Shown here: positions 1 through 8,627 of the stretch, piece by piece | Layout: each line of letters starts with the position of its first letter | Numbering within the stretch: the first letter of the stretch is position 1 | Assembly (NCBI GenBank): GCA_026168455.1 | Contig: CM047431.1 | Coordinates: forward strand, 3,935,603 to 3,999,602 | DNA length: 64,000 bases | Direction of reading: 5' to 3' | From: Theocolax elegans | Taxonomy: Eukaryota; Arthropoda; Insecta; Hymenoptera; Cerocephalidae | Notes under the pieces: model-generated | What the model saw: only the letters and a program-made list of their open reading frames with translations | What the model was told of the DNA's origin: nothing | Databases searched by the model: none | Translations under genes and position numbers: made by a program

Positions 1-1868
1 AAGTATTTAGAACAAGACACGATCGGAATTATTCCGCAAGATGGCTACAGGTGTTCAATAGACAATCGATGAAAGCGATGCAGTGGATGTGCTGGATGGA
101 GCAAGAATTACAGTGTCAAATTCAGTTTGCGGGGCGAGCGCGAGAAAAGAGACTACCCGAGGGACCCCTAGTGGATGGCTATTGCGAATTAAGTGAGGTG
201 GACAAAGTAGTTTTGCAATTTCACGGGTGCTATTGGCATGGCTGTCTACGATGTTTCACGCTAAACAGAGATATTCGTCTCGTGAATGGTGAAACCATGG
301 ACGAGAGATACGAGAGAACAGTGAGAATTTCAGAGAAAATTAGCAGCTCCGGTTATCGGCTCATCGAAATGTGGGAATGTCAATTTGATCGTGAATGCAG
401 TCAAAATCGTATGATGGCTGACTACATCAGCGAGCGGATGAAAAATTTCCATTCGCCGCTTGACCCGAGAGACGCGTTTTTCGGCGGCCGAACCGGTAAT
501 ATCGTCAAATTGTACGACGTTCAAGAAGACAAAAAAATTAAGTATGTGGATGTTTGTTCGTTGTATCCGTATATATGTAAGTATGGACGCTATCCTGTGG
601 GTCATCCGACGCTGTACATTGGTGAAGATGAGTGTCGTGAATTGGTGGGTGTGAGTAACGATATAAGTGACGTTGATGGACTAATAATGTGCGAGGTCTT
701 ACCCCCGAGAAATTTATTTCACCCTGTTTTACCGGTCAAGATGCACAACAAGCTGATATTTGCCTTGTGTCGGTCTTGCGTGGAGTCGAAAAATCAAGCG
801 AATTGTAATCACGATGACGTAAGGGAGCGCGTCTTTACGGGTACTTGGGTGGCCGACGAGTTGAAGAAAGCTGTCGAGTTTGGTTACGTGATTCGAAAAG
901 TGTTTGAAATATGGGCGTACAAAATGACGCAGTACGACAAGGGGACAAAGCAAGGTGGTCTATTCCACGGCTACATAGACAAGTTCTTTATCGAAAAGAC
1001 TCATGCATCGGGTTATCCGGTGGAATGCGGAGACGACGAAGATGCCATGAAACATCATGTGGAAGAATTTGAGCAACAGGAGGGGATCAGACTGGATAGG
1101 AATTGCATCAATCTTAATCCTGGTCTCAGATCGGTGGCGAAACTGTGCCTAAACTCGTTGTGGGGTAAGTTTGGGCAGCGAGAAAATATGGGTAAGACCG
1201 AGTTGGTGAACGAACCACAACGACTATACGAGCTTCTCATCAGTCCCGATGTCGAGGTTAGCTCTGTTTTACCGGTTAATGATGACATTATGTATGTGTG
1301 TTGGCGTAATATTGACGGGATTGTTGAATCGTCACCACAGTGCAATGTTGTGATTGCGGCTTATACCACGGCACTGGCACGATTAAAACTTTTCTCCGAA
1401 TTGGTGGCACTGGGCGAACGCGTTTTGTACTACGACACGGACTCTATCATATACGTGAGCAAAGACACGAGCGATGATTACGAGCCGGCGATTGGGCCGT
1501 TTTTGGGTAGTCTTACCGACGAATTGGCGTGTCACGGGGTGGGCACGTACATAACATCATTTGTATCCGGCGGTCCGAAATTTTACGCGTACAAGTACCG
1601 AACACCAGACGGAAGCGAATCTTGCGTGTGTAAAATAAAAGGTATAAAATTAAATTTTGCTGCGAGTCGAAAAATCGATTTCGATTCGGTGCGTAAGTTA
1701 GTTCGAGGAGAAATACCACCAATATTTGTCGGCTTTGACGCTATACGGCGCACTCCGTATCACGATGTTGTAACACGGCCTGAGTGTAAAAAATGCGAAC
1801 CAGTGTACGAAAAGAGGCGATTTGTATCACTTAATAAAAGTTACCCATATGGGTATAAAATCAGTTGA
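1..1868 (+). CDS. Protein-primed family B DNA polymerase of a Polinton/adintovirus, 5'-partial, frameshifted near the window edge
   Basis: This is the replicative polymerase of the element; in Polintons it is protein-primed and copies the linear genome. The long open frame is 51-1868, with 605 codons. Visible motifs in it are YWHGC (61-65), the FFGGRTGN loop (143-150), motif A DVCSLYP (167-173), motif B KLCLNSLWGKFG (364-375), motif C YYDTDS (460-465) and a KIKG motif (528-531). The frame opens at a GTG, and family-like sequence continues upstream in a different frame (bases 1 to about 70, containing IGIIPQDGYR), so there is a one-base-class frameshift around 55-72. The exonuclease and terminal-protein-side regions lie outside the window. 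The C-terminus ends normally with a YPYGYKIS tail. The catalytic aspartates are present. Identity is very secure; whether it is functional is doubtful. Confidence 0.93.
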   Translation, partial: VFRTRHDRNYSARWLQVFNRQSMKAMQWMCWMEQELQCQIQFAGRAREKRLPEGPLVDGYCELSEVDKVVLQFHGCYWHGCLRCFTLNRDIRLVNGETMDERYERTVRISEKISSSGYRLIEMWECQFDRECSQNRMMADYISERMKNFHSPLDPRDAFFGGRTGNIVKLYDVQEDKKIKYVDVCSLYPYICKYGRYPVGHPTLYIGEDECRELVGVSNDISDVDGLIMCEVLPPRNLFHPVLPVKMHNKLIFALCRSCVESKNQANCNHDDVRERVFTGTWVADELKKAVEFGYVIRKVFEIWAYKMTQYDKGTKQGGLFHGYIDKFFIEKTHASGYPVECGDDEDAMKHHVEEFEQQEGIRLDRNCINLNPGLRSVAKLCLNSLWGKFGQRENMGKTELVNEPQRLYELLISPDVEVSSVLPVNDDIMYVCWRNIDGIVESSPQCNVVIAAYTTALARLKLFSELVALGERVLYYDTDSIIYVSKDTSDDYEPAIGPFLGSLTDELACHGVGTYITSFVSGGPKFYAYKYRTPDGSESCVCKIKGIKLNFAASRKIDFDSVRKLVRGEIPPIFVGFDAIRRTPYHDVVTRPECKKCEPVYEKRRFVSLNKSYPYGYKIS

Positions 1869-2322
1869 ATTAAAAATATTTTATTTATTTATTTATTATG
1901 ATCGTATGACCTAATGAATCCTCTACATATAATGCTACAGAAACAACGTGGTAAAATGTGGTAAGTAAGAGTGGTAGTAGTAGTAGTAGTAGCAGCATTG
2001 GAAGAGATAACTAGCTCGCTCAATACCGCCGCCGCCGCCGCCACGCAATAGCGAGTCTCGTGAGCGGTCGCGGGTCTAGCATCGCGGTCGCACATCTGAC
2101 AACGCGGTCGCGCAGCTAGCAGCACGATCGATCCGCATGCGCACGGTGCAAGCCGGCTTAAATCCGCGCGCGCGCACGCGACGCGGGGTCCCCTCCGCCG
2201 CGCCGCCGCATTTGATTGAGCCTTTTTTTTTATTGTTAGCGTTACGGGGAAGGGGGGGGGGAGGACCGGGTAAATACAGGCGTTTAAATGTGTGGATGTG
2301 GTTGCGGATTTTGTCAGTTGCG
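1869..2322. other. Gap between polB and the ATPase gene, low-complexity and GC-rich
   Basis: An AT-rich stretch with TTTA repeats directly follows the polB stop. It is followed by a GTA/GTAGCA run (about 1970-1998), a CCG run (about 2028-2042) and a CpG-rich segment (2050-2260) with homopurine/homopyrimidine runs near 2221-2260. An open frame runs through 2137-2322 into the ATPase, but its residues are low-complexity and unlike the family, so I treat it as 5' leader. The segment may hold the ATPase promoter; no convincing TATA box was seen. Confidence 0.5.
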
Positions 2323-2997
2323 ATGATGGATGTTCGCTGGAAACATCCGTGGACGTCGATGGTTTGCGGTCCCACCTCGTGCGGTAAGACGATGTTTGTC
2401 AAGAGATTTCTCCACTACATTGACAGCATGAGTGACACACACTTTGACCGTATACTTTGGTATTATGGTGAGTGGCAACCCACCTACACAGACTTGGGGG
2501 AAAATATCGAGTTTCACGAGGGTCTACCGAGGAGGGAAGACTACGCGGCGGATGGACGACCCAAACTGCTGATTCTCGATGACTTGATGCGCGAATCGTC
2601 GTGTGCCGCCGTTTGTAACCTGTTCACCAGGAGTAGTCATCACAACAACTTGAGCGTGATCTTTATCACGCAAAATCTCTTTCACCGTGGTCAGCGCGAA
2701 ATTTCCCTAAACTCGAATTACATTGTAATTTTTAAGAATCCTCGGGACCGTGCGCAAATCCAACACTTGGCTCGGCAAATTTGCCCGGAAGACCAGAAGT
2801 TTTTGCAGGAGGCGTATCAGGACGCGGTGGCCGAACCATTTCACTACCTCCTCGTCGATTTGCGGCAAGATACGCCCGAAAATTGTCGATTTCGTGCCTG
2901 CCTGTTTCCCGATGACGAGTATCAATACGTGTATGTACCACGCAGGCATATAAAAACCGCCACCTCGAGCAATAGGCTTCCAGTTGTGCGTGTGTGA
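2323..2997 (+). CDS. Polinton packaging ATPase, FtsK/HerA superfamily (A32-like)
   Basis: It is a P-loop ATPase expected to pump the linear genome into the capsid. The start is set at the first of two tandem ATGs (2323, 2326), because family-like sequence begins there (MDVRWKHPW) and the preceding 62 codons are GC-rich low complexity. From this start the protein is 224 aa. Walker A is GPTSCGKT (16-23). Walker B is LLILDD (82-87), followed by a conserved FITQNLFHRG segment, probably the sensor/strand after Walker B. The short length is normal for Polinton ATPases. The stop TGA overlaps the next gene's ATG by one base (TGATG at 2995-2999). No damage is seen. Confidence 0.92.
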   Translation: MMDVRWKHPWTSMVCGPTSCGKTMFVKRFLHYIDSMSDTHFDRILWYYGEWQPTYTDLGENIEFHEGLPRREDYAADGRPKLLILDDLMRESSCAAVCNLFTRSSHHNNLSVIFITQNLFHRGQREISLNSNYIVIFKNPRDRAQIQHLARQICPEDQKFLQEAYQDAVAEPFHYLLVDLRQDTPENCRFRACLFPDDEYQYVYVPRRHIKTATSSNRLPVVRV

Positions 2998-3013
2998 TGG
3001 GTCGAGTGAGACG
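2949..3013 (+). promoter_or_regulatory. Candidate TATA-Inr-DPE core promoter inside the end of the ATPase gene
   Basis: TATAAAAA lies at 2949-2956 and a CCAGTT initiator-like site at 2980-2985 (A at 2982, 33 bp after the TATA start). AGACG at 3009-3013 fits the DPE consensus RGWYV at exactly +28. The spacing matches arthropod core promoters. It would drive the small basic protein and the genes after it. Seen by eye only. Confidence 0.4.
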
Positions 3014-3335
3014 TCAGCCTTTCGGGCAAAGATATTTCGATGTTTTGAGGACGTTGTGTCATTTGAATGGTGTACAACGTGCCGCTTTACTACGGCTAGC
3101 AGATTCAAAACTAGTGAGGTATATGTGCGAGTGCGCACTCATTATTTTACGAGGTAATATACCCCTCACCAAGTCGTACAAACGAAAATTGCGTAAACAC
3201 GCCACGTTATTGCGCGCTCTTGCAGCCTCTGGTAAATCTTTGACGTTGAGGAAAAAAATTTTAATTAAAGCTACCGCCATTGTACCGTTAATTGTGAAAC
3301 CTGTTTTATCGGCATGGAGCATGCAAGAAAAATGA
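2997..3335 (+). CDS. Small conserved basic protein of insect Polintons/adintoviruses
   Basis: A protein of 112 aa from the ATG at 2997, which shares one base with the ATPase stop. It has the pattern I associate with a short protein found in most Polintons: a central CECALIILRGNIPL block (about residues 43-56), then a Lys/Arg-rich helix (SYKRKLRKHATLLRAL), then a hydrophobic C-terminus (AIVPLIVKPVL). Charge and size suggest a nucleoprotein or minor virion component, but no function is established for it that I know of. Its last 22 bases overlap the start of the following broken gene. No lesions are seen. Confidence 0.75.
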   Translation: MGRVRRQPFGQRYFDVLRTLCHLNGVQRAALLRLADSKLVRYMCECALIILRGNIPLTKSYKRKLRKHATLLRALAASGKSLTLRKKILIKATAIVPLIVKPVLSAWSMQEK

Positions 3336-4321
3336 TTTTAATTCCGGCAGAGTGTGTCGGAAGTGCGACGACGACGACGGCGAAGATGATGATGACGGAC
3401 AAGAGGAAGAAGACGAAGAAGTGTGTGGGGCAAAATATGTCGGAAGACGGTGCAAACACCGGGCACGGTGGCAACGCGACTGGATGCCGAAATGAGTAGA
3501 ATTCTCCATTCCTCGTCGAATTTGAGCGAACGGGAAAAGTCAATGTTGTACGAGCAAGCGCTGCAGCGATACCTGCGATGCACAAAACGAAATAATAATA
3601 ATAATAATGATAATAAAGCGTTGAACGTAGAAAAAGTGGAACAAGACGAAGAAGAAGACGAGGAAGAAGAGGGGGGAGGAGGAGGAGGAGAAGGAGAAGA
3701 GACACGGGTTCGCGATAAGATGGTAAATACACTGGAGCAACAGATTATCGACGATATGCCAAAAAAATTTCGCGAAAAAGCAAAGAATGTCATCGGTCGA
3801 TTGAAGCAGTCGAATAATATATCGTGGGACCAGTACGGTAGAATCACGCTAGATGGTACGCTACTACATCGCACTAATAACCTGACAGATCTCGTTAACG
3901 AGGCTATGAGGAGTAGAAAAAGATCACCACCACACACGGCTACCATCAGTTTGCTCGTATACTGCGAAAAGCAGACATACCACGAGAATTTATTGGTAAT
4001 AATCGTCTTTGGCAAGCTGTTGCCCAAGATCCATCGTCGTTTTCGTCGGATCAGTCTTCCTCGTACGATTCCGCCACAGCTTTCGAGGATAAGAGAGAGG
4101 GACGGGAGGAGGAGGAGGAGGAGAAAGAGGGGGAGCAGGAACCTGTAAAGGAATTAAATTTTAGCGTTTTAAGAAAAAAATTGAAGAATAAAGATTTGCG
4201 AAAAAGGGGGAGGTCCGAAGACGAGGGTGTTAACACATCTTTAGTTTTACGCAAAAAATCGCGGGAAACTGAACCGCTAAAATGGAGTCGTCTGACGAGA
4301 ATAAGCAGCAAGAAAGAATAA
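3314..4321 (+). pseudogene. Conserved Polinton gene of unknown role, broken by two compensating frameshifts
   Basis: Three consecutive stretches in two frames match one family that is common in Polintons. The first starts MEHARKM at 3314 and runs in frame 2. The second (about 3465-3935, frame 3) contains EMSRILHSSS, then a Glu/Gly-rich low-complexity tract (about 3640-3705), then a block with WDQYGRITLDGT and LVNEAMRSRK. The third returns to frame 2 near 3935-3944 (with ADIPREFIGN) and ends with TAA at 4319-4321. The C-terminal part is rich in Glu, Lys and Arg. The frame moves out and then back. The gene overlaps the phospholipase gene by 40 bases. Function unknown; a minor virion protein is a guess from its place between the ATPase and the structural genes. 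Confidence 0.7.
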
Positions 4322-4737
4322 GTGGCGACTATAGTGCACTCGACAATGTGATCAATGGAATGCCGTTTGAGCTACATCTACCGGGATATCAATTCTTGGG
4401 GCCCGGTACGCACGTTGAGGAACGTCTGATGCGTGGTGAGAGGGGTATCAATCCGCTTGATGCAGCCTGCCTCGAACACGATCTCGCATACTCGGATGAA
4501 AATGTTGACCGTTGGCGTGCCGATCGACGGTTAGCCGAGCGCGCTTTTTCGAGAATGTTGTCTAAAAGTGCGGATGGCGAGGAAAAAACTGCAGCTATTA
4601 TTACCGTATTTTGCATGGTCAGCAAGATTGTTGTCGACAAGATTTTCAGACGTCTCAAAAAGTGTATAAGACGTCGTAAGCGACGGTATAGAAGATCAGT
4701 AGTAGATAAGGGCGAAGCAGATGAGGAGAACGCTTGA
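4282..4737 (+). CDS. Parvovirus-type phospholipase A2 domain protein
   Basis: The protein is 151 aa. Residues 36-45 (YQFLGPGTHV) look like the Ca2+-binding loop and 63-70 (CLEHDLAY) carry the His-Asp catalytic pair (H66, D67) of the secreted/parvoviral PLA2 fold. In parvoviruses this domain opens endosomal membranes during entry; the same role in this element is an inference. A hydrophobic stretch (about 102-121, TAAIITVFCMVSKIVVDKIF) and a very basic tail (RRRKRRYRR) follow, the latter perhaps nuclear-localising. The ATG at 4282 lies inside the previous gene, and the stop lies 17 bases into the integrase gene. Intact. Confidence 0.82.
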   Translation: MESSDENKQQERISGDYSALDNVINGMPFELHLPGYQFLGPGTHVEERLMRGERGINPLDAACLEHDLAYSDENVDRWRADRRLAERAFSRMLSKSADGEEKTAAIITVFCMVSKIVVDKIFRRLKKCIRRRKRRYRRSVVDKGEADEENA

Positions 4738-5803
4738 AAATTTGTTTTACGGTTTACCGGGACCGACTGCCTACGCTGGTGGCGGTAAACTCTTGCACGA
4801 AACGCGTAAAAAATACCGTCCACAGGAGGTGGACGAGTGGCTTGAAAGTCAAGATGCATATACTTTGCACAAATTGGTGCGGCATCGATTTCCACGTCGA
4901 AATTACGCAGTTTTCAGTCCCTACGAGGTGTGGGAGGCCGATTTGGCTGATTTCAGATCGTTAAAAACTTATAATGACGAGTACACGTACCTGCTCGTTG
5001 TTATAGATGTGCTGTCAAAGTACGCGTGGGTTGAGCCGCTCTTTGACAAGAGTACAAAGTCTGTTGCCGTGGCGCTTGAACGGATTCTCAGTGCTAATCG
5101 GGGTAAGCGTCCTCTGTACTTTCAAACAGACAGGGGTAAAGAGTTTGTCGGACGCGAGGTTAGTCGGTTGTTGAAAAAGAATGGTATTACATATAGGACC
5201 GTGCGCGATCCTGACGTCAAAGCAGCGGTAGATGAGCGATTTATTAGAACATTGAAGGGACGTATTTGGCGCTATTTTACCCACCTACATACTAGACGAT
5301 ACATTGATGTGTTGCAAGATGTGGTCAAGTCGTACAACGATTCGTGGCACAGTGGTATAAGAATGCCACCTTCCACGGTAAATTTGCATAATGCGGCAAA
5401 AGCTCGGGAAAATTTGGCGCGACGCTACACGTTAAAACGTGTACGACAGCCTAAATACCGTGTTGGTGACCTGGTACGGGTCAGTCGAGCAAAGACTGTC
5501 TTTAACAAAGCATACGAGGGCGGCTGGACACTGGAGTTGTTTAAAATTGTACGTGTGGATAGAGCGCGATTGCCAGCTGTGTACATTTTGGAGGATCTCG
5601 CGGGTGAGCGAATTGACGGGTTCTTTTACGAGCAGCAATTGAGCAGAGTACGAAAAGAGCTGACAAATTCGGTATTTGAAATTGATGAGGTACTTCGAAG
5701 TAGGGGTAAAGGCAATAAGAGACAATACTTTGTCAGTTGGAAGGGGTATCCCGAGAAATTTAATTCCTGGGTGTCTGGCAAGGATTTGAAGAATTTACAA
5801 TGA
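4721..5803 (+). CDS. Polinton integrase (retroviral-type, DDE) with C-terminal chromodomain
   Basis: The protein is 360 aa. The catalytic triad is D74 (WEADLADF), D137 (QTDRGKEF) and E172 (VDERFIRTLK), with 34 residues between the last two. A C-terminal DNA-binding region follows (YRVGDLVRVSR). The last 46 residues form a chromodomain (FEIDEVL, then RQYFVSWKGYP and FNSW). It inserts the linear element into host DNA; the chromodomain probably steers it to modified chromatin. I chose the ATG at 4721, within the end of the PLA2 gene, because the N-terminal LENLFYGLPGPTAY block fits the family. The stop forms ATGA with the next start. It looks intact, unlike polB. Confidence 0.93.
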   Translation: MRRTLENLFYGLPGPTAYAGGGKLLHETRKKYRPQEVDEWLESQDAYTLHKLVRHRFPRRNYAVFSPYEVWEADLADFRSLKTYNDEYTYLLVVIDVLSKYAWVEPLFDKSTKSVAVALERILSANRGKRPLYFQTDRGKEFVGREVSRLLKKNGITYRTVRDPDVKAAVDERFIRTLKGRIWRYFTHLHTRRYIDVLQDVVKSYNDSWHSGIRMPPSTVNLHNAAKARENLARRYTLKRVRQPKYRVGDLVRVSRAKTVFNKAYEGGWTLELFKIVRVDRARLPAVYILEDLAGERIDGFFYEQQLSRVRKELTNSVFEIDEVLRSRGKGNKRQYFVSWKGYPEKFNSWVSGKDLKNLQ

Positions 5804-6627
5804 AGGAGGAATTTTACATGACACTGCCGAGTAGTAGTAGCAGAAGTGTATTTCCGGAGAACACGGCTACACATTTTACGACACTGTTACCGCAAAATTT
5901 TTATTTGCACGGAGAGTGGTGTGTGGGTCTATATGAAATACATATACCACTCACTTTCCAGCATATATCATCGGAGGTGGAGGGGAAGGTGGATGTCATT
6001 CACGAGACGATATCGAAACGTCATCAAGTGCCGTTCAATGATGTACGATTTGAATCGGTGAAGGAGAGAGTGTTACGGATTAAGCCTGGAGTATATCACG
6101 ATATTGCGAGTCTCTTGGAGGAAATAAACAACCTTAATGGTGTAGAAGGCCATCTCACGTTTGAGGTTCAGTGCGGCGGTTACATTCAAGTCACCTGTGC
6201 GTGTACAGAGGAGTGTGCAAATTACATTCACACATTCACTCTGTCGAAAAAACTACGTAGAATACTGGGTCTGGAAAATGAAAAAGTAATCTCGTGTGTG
6301 GGCGAGGAGGAGCATCGTGTTATCGGTAATCGTCCTGCAAATCTGAGTAATGGAGTGCCAAATGTTTTGATGGTATATAGCAGTATCTGCCAGCCATATG
6401 TCACGGGTGACACAAACTCACGACTTCTGCGAGTTGTACCGTTACATTTGCAAAATTATACGTACGGTGCGACCGAGATAAGAGGTTTCGCACCAGTCAT
6501 GTATCTACCACTACTTTCCTCGTCCTTCCAAACAATCGAGTTTGATATAAGAAATGAACAGGGTGAATCTGTACCATTTGACTACGGAACGTTGACCGTA
6601 ATACTTCATTTTAAACGCACAGGCTAA
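5800..6627 (+). CDS. Minor capsid (penton-like) protein
   Basis: The protein is 275 aa. The N-terminal pattern (FYMTLPSSSS, then FPENTATHFTTLLPQ, then WCVGLYEIHIP) and the ending (FDYGTLTVILHFKR) are typical of the Polinton minor capsid protein, predicted to be a single jelly roll occupying the capsid vertices. The ATG overlaps the integrase stop as ATGA (5800-5803). The next gene starts 3 bases after its stop. Intact, with no odd composition. Assigned from memory of the family. Confidence 0.85.
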   Translation: MKEEFYMTLPSSSSRSVFPENTATHFTTLLPQNFYLHGEWCVGLYEIHIPLTFQHISSEVEGKVDVIHETISKRHQVPFNDVRFESVKERVLRIKPGVYHDIASLLEEINNLNGVEGHLTFEVQCGGYIQVTCACTEECANYIHTFTLSKKLRRILGLENEKVISCVGEEEHRVIGNRPANLSNGVPNVLMVYSSICQPYVTGDTNSRLLRVVPLHLQNYTYGATEIRGFAPVMYLPLLSSSFQTIEFDIRNEQGESVPFDYGTLTVILHFKRTG

Positions 6628-6630
6628 AAA

Positions 6631-7173
6631 ATGTCAGATTTTGACGAATTGTTTGGCGGTCAGGGGGAAGAGGAACTCAACACATTCACTAAAATGCAAA
6701 GTGGTGGTGGTGGTGGTTATCGTGCGCAGTTGGGTGGTGGTGTGGATAGCTTTTTAAATGGTTTAAGTCGTCGTGCCATGCCTATGATAAAACGTGGTGG
6801 TGTAGCTGTCCGTAAGGAGGCCATTCGTGCAGGTGGACGATTTGCTGGTGACGTTGCTATCGACAGACTACCAATCAAAAATGCTTTTCGTCACCGGGTA
6901 AAAGAGGGTGGGGATAATCTCAAAAGAAAATTTCAAAACGCATTGGACAAGATTGTTGATGGTCCACCGTCAGCTGATAAACAAGAAGAAGAGGGGGAAA
7001 TAGAATATAAGAGGAAACGTGTAGTACAAATACCTCAATCGGTTGGAGTGTACACAGCCAGAAACAGTAGTAGTAGTAGTGAGAACCATAAAAAGAAGAA
7101 GCAGAAGACGACGACGAGGAAGAAAAAGAAGAAGGCAGAAATCCGTACAGCAAGAGATATATTTGAATCGTAA
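6631..7173 (+). CDS. Small virion protein resembling adenovirus pVI/pX-like Polinton proteins
   Basis: The protein is 180 aa, starting MSDFDELFGG. A Gly-rich part (24-38) is followed by an amphipathic-looking segment (SFLNGLSRRAMPMIKRGG, about 40-57) and helices rich in Ala, Arg and Gly (EAIRAGGRFAGDVA). The C-terminus is strongly Lys-rich (KKKKQKTTTRKKKKK). In Polintons a gene of this shape sits beside the major capsid gene and is compared with adenovirus pVI (membrane-active) or the DNA-binding core peptides. The function is inferred from that position. Its start is 3 bases after the minor capsid stop and its stop is 4 bases before the major capsid ATG, both through A-runs (TAAAAAATG, TAAAAAAATG). 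Confidence 0.65.
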   Translation: MSDFDELFGGQGEEELNTFTKMQSGGGGGYRAQLGGGVDSFLNGLSRRAMPMIKRGGVAVRKEAIRAGGRFAGDVAIDRLPIKNAFRHRVKEGGDNLKRKFQNALDKIVDGPPSADKQEEEGEIEYKRKRVVQIPQSVGVYTARNSSSSSENHKKKKQKTTTRKKKKKAEIRTARDIFES

Positions 7174-7177
7174 AAAA

Positions 7178-8476
7178 ATGGCTTTTTTACATAGTCACTC
7201 GTGCGAGTCTACGAAGACGGAACTGTCCCTCTTTGATATTCCGTCGACACAGACGGCGATCGAGAGTTCGTATTGGGTGCAATACAAACCAATTTCGTCT
7301 TTGGCCGATCAGTCACCTATAGAATTTACAATTCCCGGTACTACCGAATATTTGGATTTATCGCACACAATGCTCAGCTTGCGTGTTAACATTACACCTG
7401 TGGGGAAACCGAGCGATGAAGCTACATGCGGACCTATAAATAATTTTATGCACTCTCTATTTAATCAAGTTGATGTATTGTTTAATCAGAAGCCCGTTTC
7501 ACCGCCGAACAACGCCTACGCTTACAGATCGTACATTGAAACTCTACTCAATTACGGGCTTGCAGCAAAAAAGTCACATTTAACGAGTGTTTTGTGGTAC
7601 GACGATACACCTGGCAGAATGGACGATTCGTCAGATGGTAACGAGGGTCTATTAAACCGACGAAAGGTTATGATAGGCGGTAAAGTAGATTTGTTGGGTC
7701 ATTTACACTGCGATGTCTTTAATCAGAGCAGGTTATTACTAGGTGGCGTCGAGGTTAGAGTGCGCCTTGTACGCTCACGCGACAGCTTCTGTCTTATGGA
7801 TCCTAACATGGAATTTACCGTTAACATCACCGAGGCAACGCTATTTGTTCGTCGTTTAAAAATTAATCCAAGTGTTTCACTTGCCCACGAGAGAGCATTG
7901 ACTAAAACGACAGCAAAATATCCACTTACCCGTGTGGAGGTTAAAGCTGTAACACTGCATAACGGTATATACGGAGAGACAATAGATAATATTATTTTGG
8001 GCCAGCTACCAAAGAGAATCATCATTGGTTTTGTCGAGAATAAGGCGTACAATGGCGACAAGAATCTCAATCCATTTAATTTTAAAAACTTTAACATTAA
8101 TTTCTTGTGCTTGTATGTGGACGGTGTGCAGGTACCGTCGAAACCGCTACAACCAGACTTTAAAAACAGTAAAATGTACGTCGAGGCGTATCATACTCTA
8201 TTTTCGGGGACAGGTGTACATTTTTTGAATTTTGGAAATTCCATTAGTCGTGAAGCTTATGCAAACGGTTACTGTCTGTTTGCGTTTGACTTGACGGCAG
8301 ATTTATCGGCGAATGATACCTCGCATTGGAATTTAGTAAGAAATGGTAGCGTAAGAATAGATGTGAGGTTTGACGACCCACTTTCTACTGCCGTCAATTG
8401 TGTAATTTATGCAGAATATGAAAATTTGATGGAGATTGACTCGTCGAGACAGGTTATAATTGATTACAGTGGCTAA
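7178..8476 (+). CDS. Major capsid protein (double jelly roll)
   Basis: The protein is 432 aa. The ATG at 7178 (MAFLHSHSCES) is used because family similarity begins there; the frame is open 45 codons further upstream, but that part is only the shadow of the Lys-rich gene before it. Recognisable blocks are SLFDIPSTQTAI, a YLDLSHTMLSLRVNI strand, an NNAYAYRSYIETLL segment, and near the end NGYCLFAFDLTADLSA, HWNLVRNGSVRIDVRF and NCVIYAEYENL. These match the hexon-type capsid protein of insect Polintons, which forms the pseudo-hexagonal capsomers. Intact end to end, which together with the protease and ATPase means the full morphogenesis set is present. Confidence 0.92.
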   Translation: MAFLHSHSCESTKTELSLFDIPSTQTAIESSYWVQYKPISSLADQSPIEFTIPGTTEYLDLSHTMLSLRVNITPVGKPSDEATCGPINNFMHSLFNQVDVLFNQKPVSPPNNAYAYRSYIETLLNYGLAAKKSHLTSVLWYDDTPGRMDDSSDGNEGLLNRRKVMIGGKVDLLGHLHCDVFNQSRLLLGGVEVRVRLVRSRDSFCLMDPNMEFTVNITEATLFVRRLKINPSVSLAHERALTKTTAKYPLTRVEVKAVTLHNGIYGETIDNIILGQLPKRIIIGFVENKAYNGDKNLNPFNFKNFNINFLCLYVDGVQVPSKPLQPDFKNSKMYVEAYHTLFSGTGVHFLNFGNSISREAYANGYCLFAFDLTADLSANDTSHWNLVRNGSVRIDVRFDDPLSTAVNCVIYAEYENLMEIDSSRQVIIDYSG

Positions 8477-8501
8477 TTTGAAGAAATGATATGGAAACAA
8501 C

Positions 8502-8535
<34 letters not shown>

Positions 8536-8627
8536 GAGAGAAGGACGGAGAAGGATTCCACGTATAAAGGACGCTGTTTTCTGGAGCAATAACGCAGTCG
8601 TCGTCTGTACGAGTTAGTTGTAACATT
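8477..8627 (+). promoter_or_regulatory. Spacer with (GAT)n and a candidate TATA/Inr promoter for the late genes
   Basis: A (GAT)n run spans about 8502-8535. TATAAA is at 8563-8568, and a GCAGTC initiator-like site lies 33 bases later (A at 8596), 32 bases before the next ATG. This is the first gap of over 100 bases after the packed 4282-8476 block, so a new transcription unit probably starts here. Confidence 0.4.

Noticed and set aside
2137..2322. N-terminal extension of the ATPase frame
   Set aside because: GC-rich low-complexity residues without family similarity; the tandem ATG at 2323/2326 fits the family start.
3271..4027. Long minus-strand frames opposite the broken gene
   Set aside because: Leu/Ser-rich strings opposite Glu/Asp codons; no family features and no promoter.
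7043..7177. N-terminal extension of the major capsid frame
   Set aside because: It is the out-of-frame shadow of the Lys-rich gene; the family start is at 7178.
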